Source: Cryomorphaceae bacterium 1068 (lineage in GTDB: Bacteria > Bacteroidota > Bacteroidia > Flavobacteriales_D > Cryomorphaceae). From it: 64,000 nucleotides of DNA. A model generated the notes under the pieces. It had not been told where the DNA came from. It did not search any database and saw only the letters and a program-made list of their open reading frames with translations. The DNA lies in assembly GCA_027214385.1 (NCBI GenBank), contig JAPVXR010000002.1, forward strand, positions 248,001 through 312,000, given 5' to 3'. Positions 8,906-19,600 of the stretch are shown piece by piece. Position 1 is the stretch's first letter. Each line of letters opens with the position of its first letter. Both the position numbers and the translations under genes were made by a program.

Positions 8906-9730
8906 TTAGTCAAAGGCGGTAGGGCACTTAACTTGCGGTTGACCTATTTTGTAAGTTAGAATAAGTCCCGTGAAAATATACCAATCTTCACGATTTGATT
9001 CACCTCTTTGCATGCCTGTGTTCGTGCCGTCAGGTCCCGTAGGAACAATACTCCTATCTGCCAGCTCTGCAGATAGAGGTCCGTTCTCCTCAATTAATAC
9101 TCCCTCGTCGACATACACGGTGCTTACATCATCCAGATAATCGGTAAAGGTTCGGCGCATACCCCATTCCAAAGAACCTGCAAAATTGCCAGCTATGTTG
9201 AATTTAAATCCAACACCAAAGGGTATGGCAATTTGCGTGAGCGAATATCGATCTTCAAAACCTTCAATTCCCTGTCCCTCTGTTCCCAGAGGTTGGAGGT
9301 CGATCCATCGGTCATCAAATTCGGCCTCCGGATTGTGGCGAAAAAGGGCCAGACCAATAAATAAATAGGGCGAAGAAGGCCGGCGACGATCACCGATCTC
9401 ATAGGTCAAAAAGTTGATCTCTATTTGACCTGAGAATTCGAAAATGTCGTTTCTAAAATTTAAGTTTCGATTCTCTTGCCAGGAGTCTTTGGAGTCGGCG
9501 TCATTGGCATAAAGCCTATTGTAAAGAATGGAGCCTTTGAAGGCCACCCTGTCATTAAAATTGTAGCGATAGATCAAGCCACCGCCCACGTTTAAGCCGG
9601 GATTTAAGTGAAACCGAGGGTTGATGTCACCTACGTAATAGCTCGTGCCGACCATAAATCCTACTTCGTGGTATTGGGCTTTGGCCGCAACCGATAATAG
9701 AATGGATGCTATGATCAAAAATTTCTTCAC
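8906..9730 (-). CDS. DUF6089 family outer-membrane beta-barrel protein
   Basis: The 274-residue protein has a signal peptide (1-18, ending AKA) and a barrel-like body starting with YHEVGFMVGTSYYVGDINP, the characteristic opening of DUF6089 proteins. They lie next to uppS/bamA in many Bacteroidota. The start is GTG at 9730. A TAnnTTTG box at 9780-9787 could provide a promoter. The biochemical role is not known. Position suggests an envelope function linked to outer-membrane assembly. Confidence 0.85.
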   Translation of the reverse strand: MKKFLIIASILLSVAAKAQYHEVGFMVGTSYYVGDINPRFHLNPGLNVGGGLIYRYNFNDRVAFKGSILYNRLYANDADSKDSWQENRNLNFRNDIFEFSGQIEINFLTYEIGDRRRPSSPYLFIGLALFRHNPEAEFDDRWIDLQPLGTEGQGIEGFEDRYSLTQIAIPFGVGFKFNIAGNFAGSLEWGMRRTFTDYLDDVSTVYVDEGVLIEENGPLSAELADRSIVPTGPDGTNTGMQRGESNREDWYIFTGLILTYKIGQPQVKCPTAFD

Positions 9731-9779
9731 GTAAGCTACTATCGCCTTTAAGCTGGTTTTATTGTGTTCTGAGTCGCTG

Positions 9780-9787
9780 CAAAAGTA
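9780..9787 (-). promoter_or_regulatory. Candidate -7 box upstream of the DUF6089 gene
   Basis: On the minus strand this reads TACTTTTG, a perfect match to the Bacteroidota consensus TAnnTTTG, 49 nt before the GTG start. No convincing -33 TTG is seen at normal spacing, so it is moderate evidence only. Confidence 0.4.
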
Positions 9788-9801
9788 GGAAATGCAGTGG
9801 A

Positions 9802-10680
9802 TTAGTTTCTTTTATCAAAGCCCCAGGCCAGTTTATTTCTCATAGTATTGAGAAAAGTGTGCCCTTTGGGTTTGAGAAGACTGATGGTGAAGGGTGATTT
9901 TGAAACTTTTATTTCCTCGTTTGGGAAGATCGTTTCAGGGCGGCTATCGATGGCTAGTAGTAAATTGTCGGTTCTTCCATCGGCTCGTAATTTTAGGGTG
10001 ACGTTGTTGGAAACCACCACGGGTCTCACATTAAGGTTGTGAGGAGCAATGGGAGTAATTACAAAATTTTCGGAGCCGGGAACAATAATGGGGCCACCAC
10101 AACTCAGACTGTAAGCTGTCGAACCTGTGGGCGTGCTGATAATTAGTCCGTCTGCCCAGTAGGTATTCAGGAATTCATTGTTTACGTATGTCTCGATTTT
10201 AATCATTGAGGCCGTATCCTTCTTGTGAAGGGTAACCTCATTTAATCCGAAATTCAGTTTTCCAAAAACGTTTCTTGACGTTTCGACTTGAAGCAGATTT
10301 CGTTTGTCTACTTCGTAGTCTCCGTTTTCCAAGCAGGTTAGCACTTCAGTCAATTCATCTACCGACAGGCTTGATATAAATCCAAGCCTACCTGCATTAA
10401 GTCCTACGATTGGGACGTTTGAATCTCTCACTAGCGTAACTGTATCCAGCAGTGTACCATCGCCTCCTATGCTCACCAGACAGCAGTAATCTTTGATTTC
10501 GACATCTTCCCTGTTGAATGTCTGGTAACCCGATTTCAGATAGCCTTCTTGATTCAAAAAACGAGCGTATCTCTCGTAGATCACCGGCTCAAACCCGCGT
10601 TTGTCTATGATGTCGAGAATCCCTGCAATCTCATTATTGAGTTCGTTCTGAAATGGTTTACCGTATATGGCGATTTTCAT
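9802..10680 (-). CDS. nadK: NAD kinase
   Basis: NAD kinase phosphorylates NAD to NADP. The protein (292 residues from the ATG at 10680) has the nucleotide-binding motif SIGGDGTLLDTV (GGDG at 72-75), the following NAGRLGFIS, the NE motif in GLNEVTLHKKD, and the conserved STPTGSTAYSLSCGGPI segment. The ATG overlaps the upstream stop by one base (TGATG), which favours it over the TTG one codon earlier. It is a normal-length family member in an envelope/housekeeping operon. Confidence 0.97.
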   Translation of the reverse strand: MKIAIYGKPFQNELNNEIAGILDIIDKRGFEPVIYERYARFLNQEGYLKSGYQTFNREDVEIKDYCCLVSIGGDGTLLDTVTLVRDSNVPIVGLNAGRLGFISSLSVDELTEVLTCLENGDYEVDKRNLLQVETSRNVFGKLNFGLNEVTLHKKDTASMIKIETYVNNEFLNTYWADGLIISTPTGSTAYSLSCGGPIIVPGSENFVITPIAPHNLNVRPVVVSNNVTLKLRADGRTDNLLLAIDSRPETIFPNEEIKVSKSPFTISLLKPKGHTFLNTMRNKLAWGFDKRN

Positions 10681-12098
10681 CAAAATGCTTGTTTGAAGTG
10701 TACGAAGATAGACTGATCTCCCACCGCATTTAAGGAGCCTTCTACCCGTACCACTTTGTCGTAATATGTAACTAAATCAAGGCCGACGCCCACGCTATAA
10801 AGGTATTCATTCACGAGCGAATTGTTCGGTGCAAATTGATCTCCACTTACATAACCCACGTCGAAGAAAAGATTGGCGTAAAGCGCCACAAATGTTTTGC
10901 TAAACTTTTCGGAAGGGACAAAAGGAATATTGATCGATTTTGGTTTGAGGATTTCATACTTCAAATTGGATTGGAAAAGACCGTAGGAAGTTCCATCAAT
11001 CACATAGAGTTGATAGCCACGAACGTAATCGCTGTATCCAAGTCCGCGTAAAAGATAATATGGTGGATCGTCCCAATTGATCTTCCCTTCTAAGTTGTGA
11101 GCTACATACCATTTATCTGATAGCTTGAAGTGATGTCGGTAACCGGCGAATGTGGTGAAAAGCCCAAGCCCCTCGCGATTAACAATACCCAGCCCGTCTT
11201 GAGACAAGGTGCCGTAAAGTAGAATTCCCTTTAGAGGATAGCGGCGGTAATCTCTCGTGTCATAGCGAATAGAGTAAGAGGCTCGCAGGAATTTTGAGTT
11301 GGCGCCACCTCCTGTGAAATAGTCAGGCTGCAATATCGGGACCGTATCATTGACTCTCGCATCGAAGTAGCTGATCTCGAAGTAGTGCCTCAGGTATATA
11401 TCTTCACGATAGCTCAGCCCTGCTTTGTATTGAAAATACTGACGTGCTTTATCTTCGGGATTGTTGTAAAACAAGCGCTCATTCCCTTCCGTGGTGTACA
11501 CGATTTCGTTGTTTTCAAAAAAGCCTGCGCTCAAGTTTAAGCCTAGCGTCTGCTTCTTATTGAGATTGGGAATAGACCAGCTCGCGCTATATTTTTTGGT
11601 ATAACCAAACCTCAATGTGAGTTGGAGGTCTTGATTTAGCCCTCGAAAATTATTGTGAGAAACTGCAACCCCATAATTCAACCAGCGCAATTCTTTGGTC
11701 TCCCACCAGGTATTGAAATTTGTTTGAGCGATCTCAAATATCGGAACGGGATAGATGTACCAACGCTCTTGAACCGTAATCAGCACGATCACCCGCTTAT
11801 TATCAATCTGGATGGGTTCTATTTCTACAAAGTTGAACAGGCGCAGATTCATCACGTTGTTCTCTGATTGCTCCATTCCTGCTTTCAGATTAGACCAATA
11901 CAAGGTATCGCCGATGGCCAGCGTTACTTCGCGCAGGATGATCCGCTCTTTGGTGAGCTTATTTCCTTCTATGATAAAATCGGTAATGATTTTTTTACCC
12001 GTTGTGTCAAGTTGAATGGATTCGACCAATTGGCCTTGAGCCGAAAACAGCGCAAAGAATCCCAGTATGAAGGCAAGAAAGCGAAACTTAATTGACAA
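10680..12098 (-). CDS. Omp85/BamA-like outer-membrane protein with one POTRA domain
   Basis: The 472-residue protein has a signal peptide (about 1-22), one POTRA-like domain (about 35-110: ITDFIIEGNKLTKERIILREV...VIVLITVQERW) and a C-terminal barrel with typical Omp85 motifs (YDTRDYRRYPLKG, a GL-R-GY-pattern near LRGLGYSDYVRGYQL). It is thus a short BamA/TamA relative, not the main insertase, which is encoded nearby. The only sensible start is TTG at 12098, one codon after the TAG of the CBS gene and in the same frame. No in-frame ATG exists before residue 78. The client is unknown. Confidence 0.8.
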   Translation of the reverse strand: MSIKFRFLAFILGFFALFSAQGQLVESIQLDTTGKKIITDFIIEGNKLTKERIILREVTLAIGDTLYWSNLKAGMEQSENNVMNLRLFNFVEIEPIQIDNKRVIVLITVQERWYIYPVPIFEIAQTNFNTWWETKELRWLNYGVAVSHNNFRGLNQDLQLTLRFGYTKKYSASWSIPNLNKKQTLGLNLSAGFFENNEIVYTTEGNERLFYNNPEDKARQYFQYKAGLSYREDIYLRHYFEISYFDARVNDTVPILQPDYFTGGGANSKFLRASYSIRYDTRDYRRYPLKGILLYGTLSQDGLGIVNREGLGLFTTFAGYRHHFKLSDKWYVAHNLEGKINWDDPPYYLLRGLGYSDYVRGYQLYVIDGTSYGLFQSNLKYEILKPKSINIPFVPSEKFSKTFVALYANLFFDVGYVSGDQFAPNNSLVNEYLYSVGVGLDLVTYYDKVVRVEGSLNAVGDQSIFVHFKQAF

Positions 12099-12101
12099 CA
12101 G

Positions 12102-12764
12102 CTAGAAGTTTATGTAGCGCATTAATTCTTCGTAGCGGTCTTTGATCATTTCGTCAAAGTCTGACTTATGAAAGGAAGCCGAGATAATGTAGTCGTAGCG
12201 ATTAAATGTTTGGATAATCGCATCGATATTCGTCAGGTTGAGCTTAAGGGTGAGCTCGATCTTTTGCGAATCGGGAACTGAGGTAACATTAGCGCTTAAA
12301 ATCTTTGCGTCGTTTCCCTCTACAATTTGAGAAATTTCCATGAGGGAATAGTCGGTTTGATTCAATTCCAAAACAACAATACCTCCGGGCTGCATTACAG
12401 AAGCCATATGAGAGAGTTCCCGAACCAAACAGTAGATGCTCACTACACCCATGTACTTGTTCTCATTGTCGAGAATCGGAATGGCACTGAGCTGAAACTC
12501 TGAAGCCACTCGAATCATATCATAAACGTGCTGATCCTTTTGTACGTAGATCATTTGCAAGTTTCTATGGCAATCCTTTAGGTGCGCTTCAGGGTCTTCA
12601 ATTTCCATCACTGCACTGTCTGAAATCAATCCCAAGAATTCATTTCCATCCACTACGGGTAACTGTTTCATCTTAAACTCATCCAAGAGTTGCATGGCAA
12701 AAAGCGCATTGTCACTACCGTCAAGGGTAGGAATCTCATCACTTATTAAATCTGCTGCTCTCAT
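12102..12764 (-). CDS. CBS-domain protein with C-terminal ACT-like region
   Basis: Two CBS motifs fill residues about 1-60 (ending VVDGNEFLGLISD) and 70-125 (ILDNENKYMGVVS). Residues 128-210 look like an ACT-type ligand-binding fold (GGIVVLELNQTDYSLMEISQIV). CBS pairs bind adenine nucleotides, and ACT domains bind small molecules, so a regulatory role is likely. The target is unknown. The gene starts the minus-strand block and is divergent from pdxJ, an arrangement common in Bacteroidota. Its stop is followed in-frame, after one codon, by the start of the Omp85-like gene. Confidence 0.85.
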   Translation of the reverse strand: MRAADLISDEIPTLDGSDNALFAMQLLDEFKMKQLPVVDGNEFLGLISDSAVMEIEDPEAHLKDCHRNLQMIYVQKDQHVYDMIRVASEFQLSAIPILDNENKYMGVVSIYCLVRELSHMASVMQPGGIVVLELNQTDYSLMEISQIVEGNDAKILSANVTSVPDSQKIELTLKLNLTNIDAIIQTFNRYDYIISASFHKSDFDEMIKDRYEELMRYINF

Positions 12765-12794
12765 GAGTTAAAACTTTACGGTTCTTTAAACGCT

Positions 12795-12802
12795 TACCTT
12801 TG
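12795..12802 (+). promoter_or_regulatory. -7 box for pdxJ
   Basis: TACCTTTG fits TAnnTTTG exactly and lies 29 nt before the ATG at 12832, in the 67-bp gap between the divergent CBS gene and pdxJ. Confidence 0.5.
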
Positions 12803-12831
12803 TGCACCGAATTTTGCAATATATGCGAAAG

Positions 12832-13545
12832 ATGACAAAACTAAGCGTCAATATCAACAAGTTTGCCACCCTAAGAAATGCACGGGGCGGTAATAATCCC
12901 GATTTGGTAAAAGTAGCAATCGACTGCCAGTCTTTCGGGGCTGAAGGAATTACCATTCATCCAAGACCTGATGAGCGCCACATCACAACTCAAGATGTAT
13001 ACAATCTAAAACCGATTATCACTACGGAGTATAACATCGAAGGGTATCCCGATGAGAGATATATAAAGCTAGTGGCTGATGCACGGCCCGAGCAAGCCAC
13101 ACTTGTTCCCGATCCGCCCGATGTCTTGACTTCCAATGCAGGCTGGAATACGAAAAAGGAGAAGCAGCTTCTTCAAGACGCTATTGGTCAGCTCAAAGAA
13201 AGCGGATCTCGGGTGAGCATTTTCGTCGATCCCGATCCTGAGTTGGCAGCTGCCGCCAAAGAAGCCGGTGCTGATAGGATTGAGCTTTATACCGAAGACT
13301 ATGCTCGAGGGTATAAGAAGAATCGCGAGGAGGCCATTAAGCCATATATAGAAGCAGCGAATGCAGCACACGAAGCGGGTCTGGAAATCAATGCAGGTCA
13401 TGACCTTGATCTGGAAAATCTACGGTATTTCCACCTCAATATTCCATCCTTGTCTGAGGTGTCCATTGGTCATGCGCTCGTATGTGATGCCCTTTACTTG
13501 GGATTGGAAAACTCCATCAGACTTTATTTAAAAGAATTGAGATGA
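12832..13545 (+). CDS. pdxJ: Pyridoxine 5'-phosphate synthase
   Basis: PdxJ joins 1-deoxy-xylulose 5-phosphate and 3-amino-2-oxopropyl phosphate to form pyridoxine 5'-phosphate (vitamin B6). From the ATG at 12832 the protein is 237 residues, the usual size, and begins MTKLSVNINKFATLRNARGG like other family members. Motifs seen include HPRPDERHI, the ELYTEDYA segment, and NAGHDLDLENL with GHALVCDAL near the end. An ATG three codons earlier (12823) is possible. The stop overlaps the next start by 4 bp. Confidence 0.96.
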   Translation: MTKLSVNINKFATLRNARGGNNPDLVKVAIDCQSFGAEGITIHPRPDERHITTQDVYNLKPIITTEYNIEGYPDERYIKLVADARPEQATLVPDPPDVLTSNAGWNTKKEKQLLQDAIGQLKESGSRVSIFVDPDPELAAAAKEAGADRIELYTEDYARGYKKNREEAIKPYIEAANAAHEAGLEINAGHDLDLENLRYFHLNIPSLSEVSIGHALVCDALYLGLENSIRLYLKELR

Positions 13546-14300
13546 AATTAGCTTTCCGACAAATGGGTTCGGGTGAGCCCTTGATCATTCTGCATGGTCT
13601 TTTTGGGTCGTCTGATAATTGGCAAACCTTGGGGAAACAGTTTGCTGAGGACTTTTCCGTTTACTTGGTCGATCAACGAAACCACGGGAGATCTCCCCAT
13701 AGCGATGATTTCAATTACGACCTTCTGGCCGCAGATCTAAATAAGTTCATGGAAGACCAAGAGATTGATCAGTCGACATTGATTGGTCATAGTATGGGTG
13801 GCAAGACCGTCATGCGTTTTGCTCAGATCTTTCCCGAAAGGGTAAAAAAACTGGTGGTAGCTGATATGGGAGTCAAAGCCTACAAGCCTCATCACCACGA
13901 TGTATTGCGCGCCTTTCAAGCCATCAATCCCGACACCTTGCACTCCCGATCGGAGGCCGAAGAGCGAATAGAGTCGATTATTCCTGAATTCGGGGTGCGT
14001 CAGTTTTTACTCAAGAATCTTTACCGCAAGAAAGAAGGTGGCTATGGGCTTCGTGTAAACTTTCAAGTAATGGAGGAAAAGATGGATCGAATTCTTGAGG
14101 CATTGCCCTCAGAACCATCTGAAGTCGATGCACTTTTTATTCGCGGAGTGAAATCAAACTACGTTCCCGATGCGGATTTTGATCAAATCAGAACGATATT
14201 TCCAAATGCTCAATTTGCTGATTTGCAAGCTGGGCACTGGCTTCACGCCGAAAAGCCCAAAGAATTTTATACCGAGGTAAAAAAATTTGTAACCAAGTGA
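13542..14300 (+). CDS. Alpha/beta-fold hydrolase (YbfF-like esterase)
   Basis: This 252-residue alpha/beta hydrolase has the oxyanion segment LHGLFGSSDNW, the nucleophile elbow GHSMGG (Ser84) and a C-terminal His232 (AGHWLHAEKP). The VDQRNHGRSP motif is typical of the YbfF group of acyl-CoA/short-chain esterases. The substrate cannot be inferred. It is coupled to pdxJ through an ATGA overlap, and two hairpins (14305-14326 and 14361-14390) follow the gene. Confidence 0.88.
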   Translation: MKLAFRQMGSGEPLIILHGLFGSSDNWQTLGKQFAEDFSVYLVDQRNHGRSPHSDDFNYDLLAADLNKFMEDQEIDQSTLIGHSMGGKTVMRFAQIFPERVKKLVVADMGVKAYKPHHHDVLRAFQAINPDTLHSRSEAEERIESIIPEFGVRQFLLKNLYRKKEGGYGLRVNFQVMEEKMDRILEALPSEPSEVDALFIRGVKSNYVPDADFDQIRTIFPNAQFADLQAGHWLHAEKPKEFYTEVKKFVTK

Positions 14301-14360
14301 AAAGTCCTGCCGTAATAGGTGCAGGATTTCATTAATAAGGTTTAATTGGTGATTAAGGTA

Positions 14361-14390
14361 GAAAGGGCTCAACGCAAGTTGAGCCCTTTC
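14361..14390. terminator. Bidirectional terminator between convergent genes
   Basis: A perfect 13-bp stem (GAAAGGGCTCAAC / GTTGAGCCCTTTC) with a GCAA tetraloop lies between the stop of the hydrolase gene and the stop of the convergent PLD gene. A weaker 6-bp hairpin is at 14305-14326. Confidence 0.8.
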
Positions 14391-14415
14391 TTATTTTGGT
14401 ATCTTTTTGAATGAT

Positions 14416-16617
14416 CTATTTCGAAATAGCCAATCGCTGAGTTCCCATTCTGTTCCCTTCGTTGTATTGCAAAATGTATAGTCCAGCAGGTAGACTGGAA
14501 ACGTCGAGAACTAATCCGTTTGATCCATTAAAGGCAGTAATGTTCAACTGCTTGATCATCTTTCCGTCCAATGAGAAAATGGAAACGGTTGCTGCACTTC
14601 CACCACCCTCAAATTGGAGAGTTACCCGATCTGACGTTGGGTTAGGGAATAGCTTGAGTTCAGTTTGAGCTACCTCGTTGGTACTTAATGTCACTTCGTT
14701 GTAACGAGCGGTAAACTCTTGGTGAAACAAATTGGCGATGGTCGCATCGTGGATGATCAACGTGTTTTCATCATTAACCGATTCGGCCGAAGATGTCCAG
14801 TTGTGAGAACCCGTGATGACGATAGGATCTGCATCGGGCTGGCTATGGTCGATGATACCATACTTGTGGTGAAGCTGCCCGAAACCTTCGTGAGAAATCA
14901 CGTTGATTCCTTCGTCTAGTAGGTATTGGAAGTCAGACCCCGTTCCGTTTACATCATTGACCAATCCTCTTGGTTGCACAAAAAGATTTGCCGCGTCCAC
15001 TATTGCATCGGCAAGGATATTATTAGTAATCAATAGTAAGGCAAATTCAAGATCGTATTCGGTGGTTTCAATCGCTTCGGCAATGGCCGTGGTAGTATTG
15101 TCGCTGGGCGAGAAGTAGAGTTCAATATTCTTTCCTCCGATGATAAATTTCTCCGGCGTGTTCTTGAACTTCAACTCTCCGAAACGCGAGTTTCCAGGAT
15201 CGGGCATCTGACCTGATCCACCCCACATTTCTTCGAATTCGATGGTGTAGGCTCTGGCCAAGGATTGATCTTTAATAATGATCAGATTGTTGGGATCCGT
15301 AAAAAGATTTCCTGTTGTAAAATTAGTTGATCCTGTCAGCACTAGCGCGCTATCCACATTGTTTCGATCAACAATGATGAACTTGTTGTGCATTCCACTA
15401 CTCGTAGAATTCTGTCTTTCGAGCACGGGAATGGCGTCATCCAAGTTGGCGAGAGCAGTATTGGCCGTTTGCCCTTCTGCGATGTAGCGAATAGCTACTC
15501 CTCGATCCAAGGCATTGTTTAAAGCCTGCACAATTGTACCGCTATTGATATTGTATCCCGCCATATCAAGGGTTGTCATTGCCCGATCAATTTGTGCAAT
15601 GATGGTGTCATCGGTAGCATTAAAAAGGCTAATAGCGTCTACTCCGGTTGAAACTGAAGTGTCAACCGAGCGATTGAAGTACACCGCAATATCTCCCGAA
15701 GATTCAGAAACGGTGCTAAAGGTCCCTGTTGCACTGGCAGTGTCCTCTCCATTTACGGAGAAAACGCGACAGAAGTATGGCGTTCCCGGCTCCAAGTCCA
15801 CCAAATTCACCACGTGATCTGCTACGGCTTCCTCCAATGTCACAATAGTACCATAATCGGGAGTGGGGCCGTATTCCACCCCGCTGCTTGATGCTACATC
15901 CGTGCTCCAGCTTAGTGTGAAGCTTGTCGTTGAAAGATTGGTCTGCTCTACCTCCGAACCGAAGTTGATATTGCTATCAGAGATGAAGTCTTCCGCAGTT
16001 CTGGGTAGGAGTTGATATCCACTGAAAGGATCAGCAAAACTGAATTGTGAAAGAATTCCGATCAATTCAATTTCTCCAAGTGGGATTAATTCACCTTGTA
16101 AAGGGGAGCTGGAAGGAACGTAAATGATTCCTGTTTCTTCTGAGGCCTCATAGTTGAAAGTTGAGCTAGAGAAAGTGCTACCACCAGCAGCGAAAACCGC
16201 ACCCGAGATTTGCACAAGCATTCCCTCAAAGGTTTCGTCGAGTTCATTTGGTGTTACCTCAAATGGCTGTGGAAGCTGGTTTCCGCTGCTTTCCAATACC
16301 ATTGATGAGATGTCAGGTCCGATTTCGAGTAGGTTTGCAAATTCGGTAATTTCTCCCGTTACGGTAATCTCATCACCAGGTTGTGGCACGAAATCTAGAT
16401 TATCCCAATCAAACCCGGGATAAATGGCAACACCTGCCGTCTCATCTTGGATATAACGGATGCTTCCAAGTTCAGGGCCATTGGTGACGATTCCCGTCAC
16501 GGTTGCCGTTTGTCCTACATTGTAGTTTTCTCGCATATCTGCAATGTTTTCCTGGCCAAAGGCCAAAGCAGAAAGAGCTACAAGAGATGCGGAAAAGGTG
16601 GATTTTAGAATTCGCAT
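14416..16617 (-). CDS. Secreted phospholipase D-fold protein with OB-fold, FN3-like and T9SS type A domains
   Basis: From the ATG at 16617 the protein is 733 residues. Order: signal peptide (1-21); OB-fold-like domain (about 25-115, TVTGIVTNGPELGSIRYIQD); a second similar domain (120-215); an FN3-like domain (220-305); two PLD repeats with complete HxKx4D motifs (His410-Lys412-Asp417 and His583-Lys585-Asp590, each followed by TGS-N); T9SS sorting domain (about 654-733, LFPNPTSDRVTLQF). PLD-fold enzymes cut phosphodiesters in phospholipids or nucleic acids. The OB-folds slightly favour nucleic acid. The gene lies 10 bp after a TonB receptor gene, so the two are probably one operon. Confidence 0.87.
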   Translation of the reverse strand: MRILKSTFSASLVALSALAFGQENIADMRENYNVGQTATVTGIVTNGPELGSIRYIQDETAGVAIYPGFDWDNLDFVPQPGDEITVTGEITEFANLLEIGPDISSMVLESSGNQLPQPFEVTPNELDETFEGMLVQISGAVFAAGGSTFSSSTFNYEASEETGIIYVPSSSPLQGELIPLGEIELIGILSQFSFADPFSGYQLLPRTAEDFISDSNINFGSEVEQTNLSTTSFTLSWSTDVASSSGVEYGPTPDYGTIVTLEEAVADHVVNLVDLEPGTPYFCRVFSVNGEDTASATGTFSTVSESSGDIAVYFNRSVDTSVSTGVDAISLFNATDDTIIAQIDRAMTTLDMAGYNINSGTIVQALNNALDRGVAIRYIAEGQTANTALANLDDAIPVLERQNSTSSGMHNKFIIVDRNNVDSALVLTGSTNFTTGNLFTDPNNLIIIKDQSLARAYTIEFEEMWGGSGQMPDPGNSRFGELKFKNTPEKFIIGGKNIELYFSPSDNTTTAIAEAIETTEYDLEFALLLITNNILADAIVDAANLFVQPRGLVNDVNGTGSDFQYLLDEGINVISHEGFGQLHHKYGIIDHSQPDADPIVITGSHNWTSSAESVNDENTLIIHDATIANLFHQEFTARYNEVTLSTNEVAQTELKLFPNPTSDRVTLQFEGGGSAATVSIFSLDGKMIKQLNITAFNGSNGLVLDVSSLPAGLYILQYNEGNRMGTQRLAISK

Positions 16618-16627
16618 TAAAAATTTT

Positions 16628-19600
16628 TTAAAGTGTTGCCTTAAGGGAAATGCTGAAAGTTCTGGGAAGGCCGAAGTATACCGAAGCTGAGTTAGCATCA
16701 AAAGCTTGAGTTGCAGCTTGCGTTGCCTCCCCACTGAGATAATTTGCTGTAACCAAGGCATCTCCTTCATTATTCGAGGCATCTGAAATATACCTTACAT
16801 TGAATACATTTTCAACAATCAGATTCAGATCCAGTGAAACCTTGCTAAAGTCGAATCTGTAGCCTGCGAAGATTGATGTCAATCCATATCCTGGTATTTT
16901 CCATGATTGTCGGCCTTCATTTCCATCACTAAGAAAAAGCGGGTCAAAGTTTGAATAATGCTTATCGAAATAGACGTATCTACCTTTCAAATAAGCATTC
17001 TTCATGAAATCATACTGAAGGGCTAATCCTATCTGCGTCTGAGGTGCATCACCAACAAAAACTCCTTTGGCATCGAAAGAGACTTCGACCAATTCATCTG
17101 TTGGGCGGTTATTTGGACCTACTTCAAATATGGGTCTTCCTTGGGGATCAAAAAAGTTAACTGTTTTTGCACTGTTCCATCTCCAATCTCCTATTGATGC
17201 AAAACCATCAAGATTAAGCTTTTCGCTTATGACATATTTAAAACTTAACTCTAAACCCATATGAATAGCGTCCATCTCGTTTAGATTCGACTGGACGAAA
17301 ATTCCTCTATCTGGAAGGAAAACTCCAAACCCTCCATCAACCGGTCGATTCTCCCAATATGTATAATAACCGTTTACATTCACGGAAAAATTGTACGTAC
17401 GATATCCGTAGCCTAATTCCGCCGAGCTAATATTCTCATTTTCTACATTGATAAAGAACTGATTGAATCGTCCTAATTCTACAACGTTTCGAAATCTTGG
17501 TGTTCTGCTGATGTAACCCGCATTGATGAATACGGTGTGTCTCTCTTCTATACTTCGACTGACACCAGCCTTTACTGTGAACCCCGGAATGTTTTTCCAA
17601 GGAACTTCAGATACCTGAGATTCAGAATCAAAATACCTAATTTCTCTTGCACCAACGATACTGGAAGTACCGGCTGGCCCATATTCATTTTCATTATTAG
17701 AAGGATTCGTTACAAAAGTAGTATCTCCTACAGTGTTAAATGAAGACGTCGCGCCCGCAGCACTATTGGCAGCTACTATAAGCTCACTACCATTCCAAAA
17801 TCCTACATCGTCATATGCAAGGGCATTTGGAAACCTCTCTCCATCTACTATGATATCACGTCTATTGAAGTAGTCAATCCGCTTATAACCAGTAACAACC
17901 CCCGATAGATTGACAAAAGCTCTCCAATTTTCGTTGTCATTGTACTTGAGTTCAGTAAAAAATGCTCCCCAGCGGATGAGGTTATCGTTGTAATATTGTA
18001 TCCTATCACCTTCTCTCGAGGCATTGCTAACGGAAGTAAATGGTCTGTCGAAGGGAAATTCGTCTGCTGGTGGTACATAGTAATCGCCACCAAGTAGGTT
18101 ATCCACTTCTCGATATTGCTCAGATTGGTAAGTCCTAAAATCGAGACCACCGGCAAAAGTCATTCTTTCACTAATCGTCCAATCAACGGTGGACAGCCAG
18201 CCCCACCAATAATGGTTGTCAAAAGTTTTTCTCAATATGATTGAACTCTTCAAATCAGTTAAAGAAATAGCAGTATCAAGGGGCAGTTGACCAAAAATAT
18301 TGGGCTGAGTATTGGTATTGTAGTCGGTTTGAAAATCAACTTGAAGATTCTCATCATAATCTCCATATCCTAGAGTAGGCACTCTACTTGTCTGTCCACC
18401 CCTTCCGTAGCTGTAATAAACCACGTTGGACAGATAGAGATTTTCATTTATTGTCCAAAAGTCTCGGACAGAAAAAACTGGCTTATGGTAATTTCTAACT
18501 CTTTCATTCTGGATGTCCCCGTTAAGTGTCCCCCAATGGTTGTTGTATCGAAAACCTCTTGAAATGACTCCAGCAGTATCGATAAAGTTATTGTCGGCAG
18601 CAATATCGAAGAATTCACCTTCTGACCAACCGTACTGCTCATTTAGATTAGAAAGTTGTTCCTGAAGGACTGGTCTTTCAGCAACACTAGCGTATTGCAG
18701 ACTTTGATAAACCACATTGTATGAAGATAAACGGTTGTACAAATCGTTGTTTCCTTGGAATAATCCAGCTGCATAGTCTTTGTCATATGTCGCAATTTTC
18801 TGTCGATCCTGCCTTACACCGTATTCGACAGGAGAACCCAAAGCGCTCACAGAAACAATGTGATTGCCCAATTCTTTTTGAACCTTACCGTAATAAAAGT
18901 ACTCTTCTCTGTACTGTTGCTCAGAAAACCCGTCTCCTTTTCTAAATGAACCTGCCAAAGAGAACCCCCACCCTTTATTCAATCGCCCTGAGTTATATCC
19001 AAACGAAGTTCTCAGGGTATTGAATGAGCCGTAATCTTGTCTTAGGTAGACACTCTCTTCGTTTTCAATACTCTTGGTAATAAAGTTGATGGTTCCACCA
19101 ATCGCAGGTATTGCCAACCTCGAGGAAGTCATACCTCTTTGCACTTGCATATTGGCAAGTACTCCGTCTATTCCAAAAGTGTTTGCCCAAAACACGTTTC
19201 CATTATCCATATTGTTGATGGGAATACCATCAATCATTACGGTGATATTCCGATCTTGAAAACCCCTGATTGCTACTCTGGCACCGCCGTCTGGACCTCC
19301 CGTTGGAGATACATAAACTCCTGGTGTAGTATTGAGCAGAAGCGGCAGATCATTCGCACCGAGTTCTTGCTTTATTTGTTTTGGAGTGATGTTTGAAAAG
19401 GCAACGGGTGTTTCCTCAGCGATCGCAAGGTCAGCAACGACTTCGACCTCACGAAGGGTAGTTGTTCCCAGAGCAAAATCGACCTGCTTGAACTTGCTAT
19501 CTACAGTTACTTTTTTCTCGATAGATTCATAGCCCACATAGCTTGCCTTCAATGTATACGTACCGTAAGAGAGGGTGAGCTCATATTTTCCATCGATATC

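Noticed and set aside
16618-16782. 55-codon upstream extension of the PLD-fold protein
   Set aside because: It lies inside the end of the TonB receptor gene, and the signal peptide begins at the ATG at 16617.
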